From: Spirochaetaceae bacterium | Lineage (GTDB): Bacteria; Spirochaetota; Spirochaetia; Treponematales; Breznakiellaceae | Assembly: GCA_031290405.1 (NCBI GenBank) | Contig: JAITNO010000185.1 | Span: forward strand, 1 to 6,927 | Reading direction: 5' to 3' | Length of the DNA: 6,927 bases | Shown: positions 5,517-6,927 of the stretch, piece by piece | Numbering within the stretch: the stretch's first letter is position 1 | Layout: each line of letters begins with the position of its first letter | The notes under the pieces: model-generated | The model's database searches: none | What the model was told of the DNA's origin: nothing | The model's input: only the letters and a program-made list of their open reading frames with translations | Position numbers and translations under genes: made by a program

Positions 5517-6266
5517 ATGGCATATTTAACCGGATTTCACGCAATCGAAGAACACATCCGCTCAGGCGGAAGCGCGCAAGCTCTGCTCGTGGCAAAGGCC
5601 GGTCCGCGCGCCCAAGAGATCGTGCGCCTCGCCGTCCAAAAACACATACGCATCGACCGCGTCGGCGCCCACGACCTTGACCGCATAAGCCAAAACCACC
5701 GCGGCATCGCCCTTGAGACGCCCAACCCCCCCGACCGTAGGGACGTCAGCCTAGAATCCTTCCTGGAAAACCTCGACGCAAAACAAAACTGGACGGTCGT
5801 CATCCTCGATGAAATCACCGACCCGCACAATTACGGCGCCATCATCCGCTCCTGCGACCAATTCGGCGTCGACCTCGTCCTTACGCGCAACAAACGGATC
5901 GCAAAGCAGACGGACGCGGCGGCCAAAGCCTCCGCCGGCGCCGTCGCCTGGGTTCCTCACATCGAAGTCCCCAACCTTCCCCGCGCCGTGGGGGCCCTTA
6001 AACAAGCCGGCTTTTGGATGTACGGCGCCGACATGACCGGCGAACCCGTCTGGACAAAAAACATGACCGGCCGCTGCGCCGTCGTCTTCGGCGGCGAAGG
6101 TTCGGGCCTCTCCCGCCTCTTGAGCGAGAACTGCGACGCCCTCGTCGCCCTCCCCTGCCTCGGCCACGTCGATTCGCTCAACGTCTCCGTGGCCGCCGGC
6201 GCGATTCTCTACGAAATCACCCGCCAACGGATGAGCAAAGAGCACAGGGTGGGAAAAGGTCATTGA
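5517..6266 (+). CDS. rlmB: TrmH/RlmB-family 2'-O-ribose RNA methyltransferase (SpoU class)
   Basis: This 249-residue SPOUT methyltransferase transfers a methyl group from S-adenosylmethionine to a ribose 2'-OH. The best match is RlmB, which modifies G2251 of 23S rRNA in E. coli. Residues 1-70 are the small L30e-like RNA-binding domain (GFHAIEEHI, then HRGIALE, the HQGI-type motif). The catalytic domain shows motif 1 (LDEITDPHNYGAIIRSC, 97-113, with N105 and R111), motif 2 (FGGEGSGLSR, 191-200, with E194) and motif 3 (LPCLGHVDSLNVSVAAG, 212-228, with N222). The trefoil-knot residues all appear intact, and the length is normal for RlmB. It lies 12 bp after the receptor stop and is probably cotranscribed. 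A related tRNA methyltransferase of the same class remains possible, because rRNA and tRNA members look alike. Confidence 0.9.
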   Translation: MAYLTGFHAIEEHIRSGGSAQALLVAKAGPRAQEIVRLAVQKHIRIDRVGAHDLDRISQNHRGIALETPNPPDRRDVSLESFLENLDAKQNWTVVILDEITDPHNYGAIIRSCDQFGVDLVLTRNKRIAKQTDAAAKASAGAVAWVPHIEVPNLPRAVGALKQAGFWMYGADMTGEPVWTKNMTGRCAVVFGGEGSGLSRLLSENCDALVALPCLGHVDSLNVSVAAGAILYEITRQRMSKEHRVGKGH

Positions 6267-6352
6267 CGACGACCATTGTTTGATGCAACATAAGCAACGG
6301 ACAAAGTGTTAAAGTTGTTTTTAGAAACATCCGCCTTCAATTATTATGTTGT
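6267..6352. other. AT-rich spacer after the operon
   Basis: The DNA becomes AT-rich directly after the methyltransferase stop, unlike the operon. No convincing intrinsic terminator is present; the nearest candidate is a very weak ACAA/TTGT pairing before GTTTTT at about 6317-6321. There is no trace of an antitoxin gene or of the missing 5' half of the PIN-domain gene that follows. Confidence 0.4.
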
Positions 6353-6571
6353 ATGTATGTTGAGAAACATATCATCCCGTCGAAGTCAAGGGACGACGGC
6401 CTGCATATCGCGGTTGCCACGGTCAACGACCTTGACTTTGTGGTGTCCTGCAACATGGGTCATATCGACAAGCGCAAAACGATGATTGGCACAGGGTTCA
6501 TCAATTTAAGAGCCGGTTATGAACAACCCCGCCGCAGAGCGGCGGGGATTTCAACCCATGCGTTCCGATAA
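6353..6571 (+). pseudogene. 5'-truncated VapC-like PIN-domain toxin remnant
   Basis: This 72-codon frame matches only the C-terminal half of VapC-type PIN toxins, which are ribonucleases neutralised by a cognate antitoxin. The family pattern IxPxxxxDDALHIAxATVxxxDYLVSWNFKHI is echoed by IIPSKSRDDGLHIAVATV (residues 7-24) and DLDFVVSCNMGHI (26-38), then by INLRAGYEQ (50-58). The first half, which carries the initial catalytic Asp and a conserved Glu, is absent. The usual Trp of SWN is Cys, and the frame runs out through a GC-rich hairpin into unrelated residues. There is no Shine-Dalgarno before the ATG and no adjacent antitoxin. I read it as a dead fragment of a toxin-antitoxin locus. A small live protein is less likely. 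Confidence 0.6.
6527..6547. repeat. Perfect 9-bp-stem GC hairpin (CCCCGCCGC-AGA-GCGGCGGGG)
   Basis: CCCCGCCGC (6527-6535) and GCGGCGGGG (6539-6547) pair perfectly across an AGA loop. An outer GGTT/AACC (6515-6518 and 6553-6556) could extend the fold with internal unpaired bases. It lies in the dead tail of the PIN fragment. Neither strand has a proper T-tract (ATTTC on plus, TTGTT on minus), so it may act as a weak terminator or be a mobile REP-like palindrome. Only one copy is in the window. Confidence 0.7.
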
Positions 6572-6580
6572 AAATATCGG
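6565..6580. promoter_or_regulatory. Inverted repeat CCGATA-AAAA-TATCGG before the small ORF
   Basis: A perfect 6-bp inverted repeat with a 4-bp spacer ends 6 bp before the ATG at 6587 and overlaps the PIN fragment's stop. In RNA it would form a small hairpin over the ribosome binding region; in DNA it could be an operator. No Shine-Dalgarno is visible between it and the ATG. Confidence 0.35.
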
Positions 6581-6586
6581 CGGCAA

Positions 6587-6847
6587 ATGTCGCCCGAAGA
6601 AAAAGCGGAAATACGGCACGCTGAAAAAGAGGCGCGGGACGAGGCGCTCTCGTGGAAGCGGGCGGTTTCAGCGGAGCTGAACGCCCTGAAAACAGAAGAA
6701 GAGCGGCTTGCCTACTTTAAGAAAATCGGCGACGAATACCGCGCCCAGGGTTTTAATGTCGTTTCGCGCCAAAAAAACGCGCAGGAGGCTTCGCCTTCCT
6801 GCGCTATTCTATCCCCTACGGGAGTCGAACCCGTGTTGCCGGGATGA
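6587..6847 (+). CDS. Small charged hypothetical protein whose end overlaps tRNA-Glu antisense
   Basis: I do not recognise this 86-residue product. Residues 1-64 are highly charged and predicted helical (MSPEEKAEIRHAEKEARDE, then AELNALKTEEERLAYFKKIGDEYR), probably a coiled-coil-like or helical-hairpin protein. They have codon use like the genes in the operon, with many GC-ending codons, so this part may be genuine. From residue 65 onward the frame is encoded by the reverse of the tRNA terminator and, from about residue 75, of the tRNA itself, ending at a TGA inside it. That tail is unlikely to be selected as protein, which suggests that the original C-terminus was lost by a frameshift or rearrangement. 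No Shine-Dalgarno precedes the ATG. No membrane segment or signal peptide is present. A truncated gene is as likely as an intact one. Confidence 0.4.
   Translation: MSPEEKAEIRHAEKEARDEALSWKRAVSAELNALKTEEERLAYFKKIGDEYRAQGFNVVSRQKNAQEASPSCAILSPTGVEPVLPG
6771..6804 (-). terminator. Strong intrinsic terminator of tRNA-Glu
   Basis: On the minus strand GCGCAGG (6804-6798) pairs with CCTGCGC (6785-6779). An inner A-T pair and GGC/GCC extend the stem past one bulged A, closing over a GAA loop. One G and seven Ts (6777-6771) follow directly. It starts only 5 bp after the tRNA's discriminator base and is the clearest terminator in the window. Confidence 0.9.
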
Positions 6848-6881
6848 AAACCCGGTGTCTTAACCGCTGGACGAAGGGGAC
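6810..6881 (-). tRNA. tRNA-Glu (anticodon UUC)
   Basis: This is a complete 72-nt cloverleaf without an encoded CCA. The acceptor GTCCCCT pairs with AGGGGAT, the D-arm is GTC...GAC with GGTTAA in the loop, and the anticodon stem CCGGG/CCCGG holds the loop TTTTCAT, which places TTC at positions 34-36 to read GAA/GAG. The T-arm is ACGGG-TTCGACT-CCCGT. The discriminator is A73. The first acceptor pair is G1-U72, a wobble in place of the more usual G-C. Glu-tRNA serves translation and, in many bacteria, haem synthesis. It has its own promoter at 6894-6920 and terminator at 6771-6804, so it is a single-gene unit pointing left. Confidence 0.95.
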
Positions 6882-6893
6882 ATTGCAGGGAAG

Positions 6894-6920
6894 TCTATAA
6901 AAGCCCGCTGAGTTTGTCAA
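6894..6920 (-). promoter_or_regulatory. Promoter of tRNA-Glu
   Basis: Minus-strand TTGACA (6920-6915) and TATAGA (6899-6894) are 15 bp apart. The predicted start is about 6887, some 6 nt before the mature tRNA 5' end. The spacer is short, but the -35 is perfect and the position is right for a stable-RNA promoter. Confidence 0.65.
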
Positions 6921-6927
6921 GCCCGCC

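Noticed and set aside
6381..6440. 9-bp inverted repeat AAGTCAAGG / CCTTGACTT
   Set aside because: It lies inside the PIN-fragment reading frame with a 38-bp loop, and the codons on both arms are explained by family residues.
6515..6556. CRISPR-like repeat
   Set aside because: The hairpin resembles a CRISPR repeat stem but occurs once, with no spacers and no cas genes in the window.

Overview
This looks like about 6.9 kb of chromosome from a Gram-negative, fairly GC-rich bacterium. An outer-membrane TonB-dependent receptor, a secreted TPR protein and GTG starts fit a diderm. The overall style (TPR protein plus receptor, Pro/Ala-rich linkers, AT-poorer genes broken by AT-richer spacers) reminds me most of a Treponema-type spirochaete. 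That placement is an impression from memory, not something the sequence proves.

Layout from left to right. Positions 1-356 hold no convincing gene. They do hold a perfect 7-copy 8-bp tandem repeat (187-242) between two near-consensus sigma70-type promoters that point at each other: rightward 156-183, and leftward 314-319 with 291-296. Next is a leftward gene (357-1085) for a NYN/PIN-like nuclease-fold protein with a Pro/Ala-rich linker and a C-terminal helical domain. Its real start is a GTG behind a good Shine-Dalgarno, and a candidate promoter lies at 1140-1168. The stretch 1169-1564 is an AT-richer divergent spacer without a credible gene. It may contain a dispersed repeat or the remnant of an insertion-sequence end.

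From about 1565 a rightward operon starts: promoter TTGACC-17-CATAAT; a secreted TPR protein with four 18-residue repeats in its middle; a TonB-dependent receptor whose ATG directly abuts the TPR stop codon; and, 12 bp further on, an RlmB/TrmH-type 2'-O-ribose RNA methyltransferase with a strong Shine-Dalgarno. The first two products probably work together at the envelope. The third is a housekeeping rRNA or tRNA modification enzyme that shares the transcript.

The right end (6267-6927) is a patchy region. It has an AT-rich spacer, the C-terminal half of a VapC-like PIN-domain toxin (a probable pseudogene), a 9-bp-stem GC-rich hairpin and a small acidic/basic hypothetical ORF. A tRNA-Glu(UUC) gene follows on the minus strand with its own promoter and a strong intrinsic terminator. 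The small ORF runs head-on into that terminator and the tRNA, so its last 20 or so codons are antisense to them.

The items most worth following up are the convergent promoters over the 8-bp array, with a possible leaderless, phase-variable reading frame leaving the left edge, and the TPR-repeat protein fused translationally to the TonB-dependent receptor.
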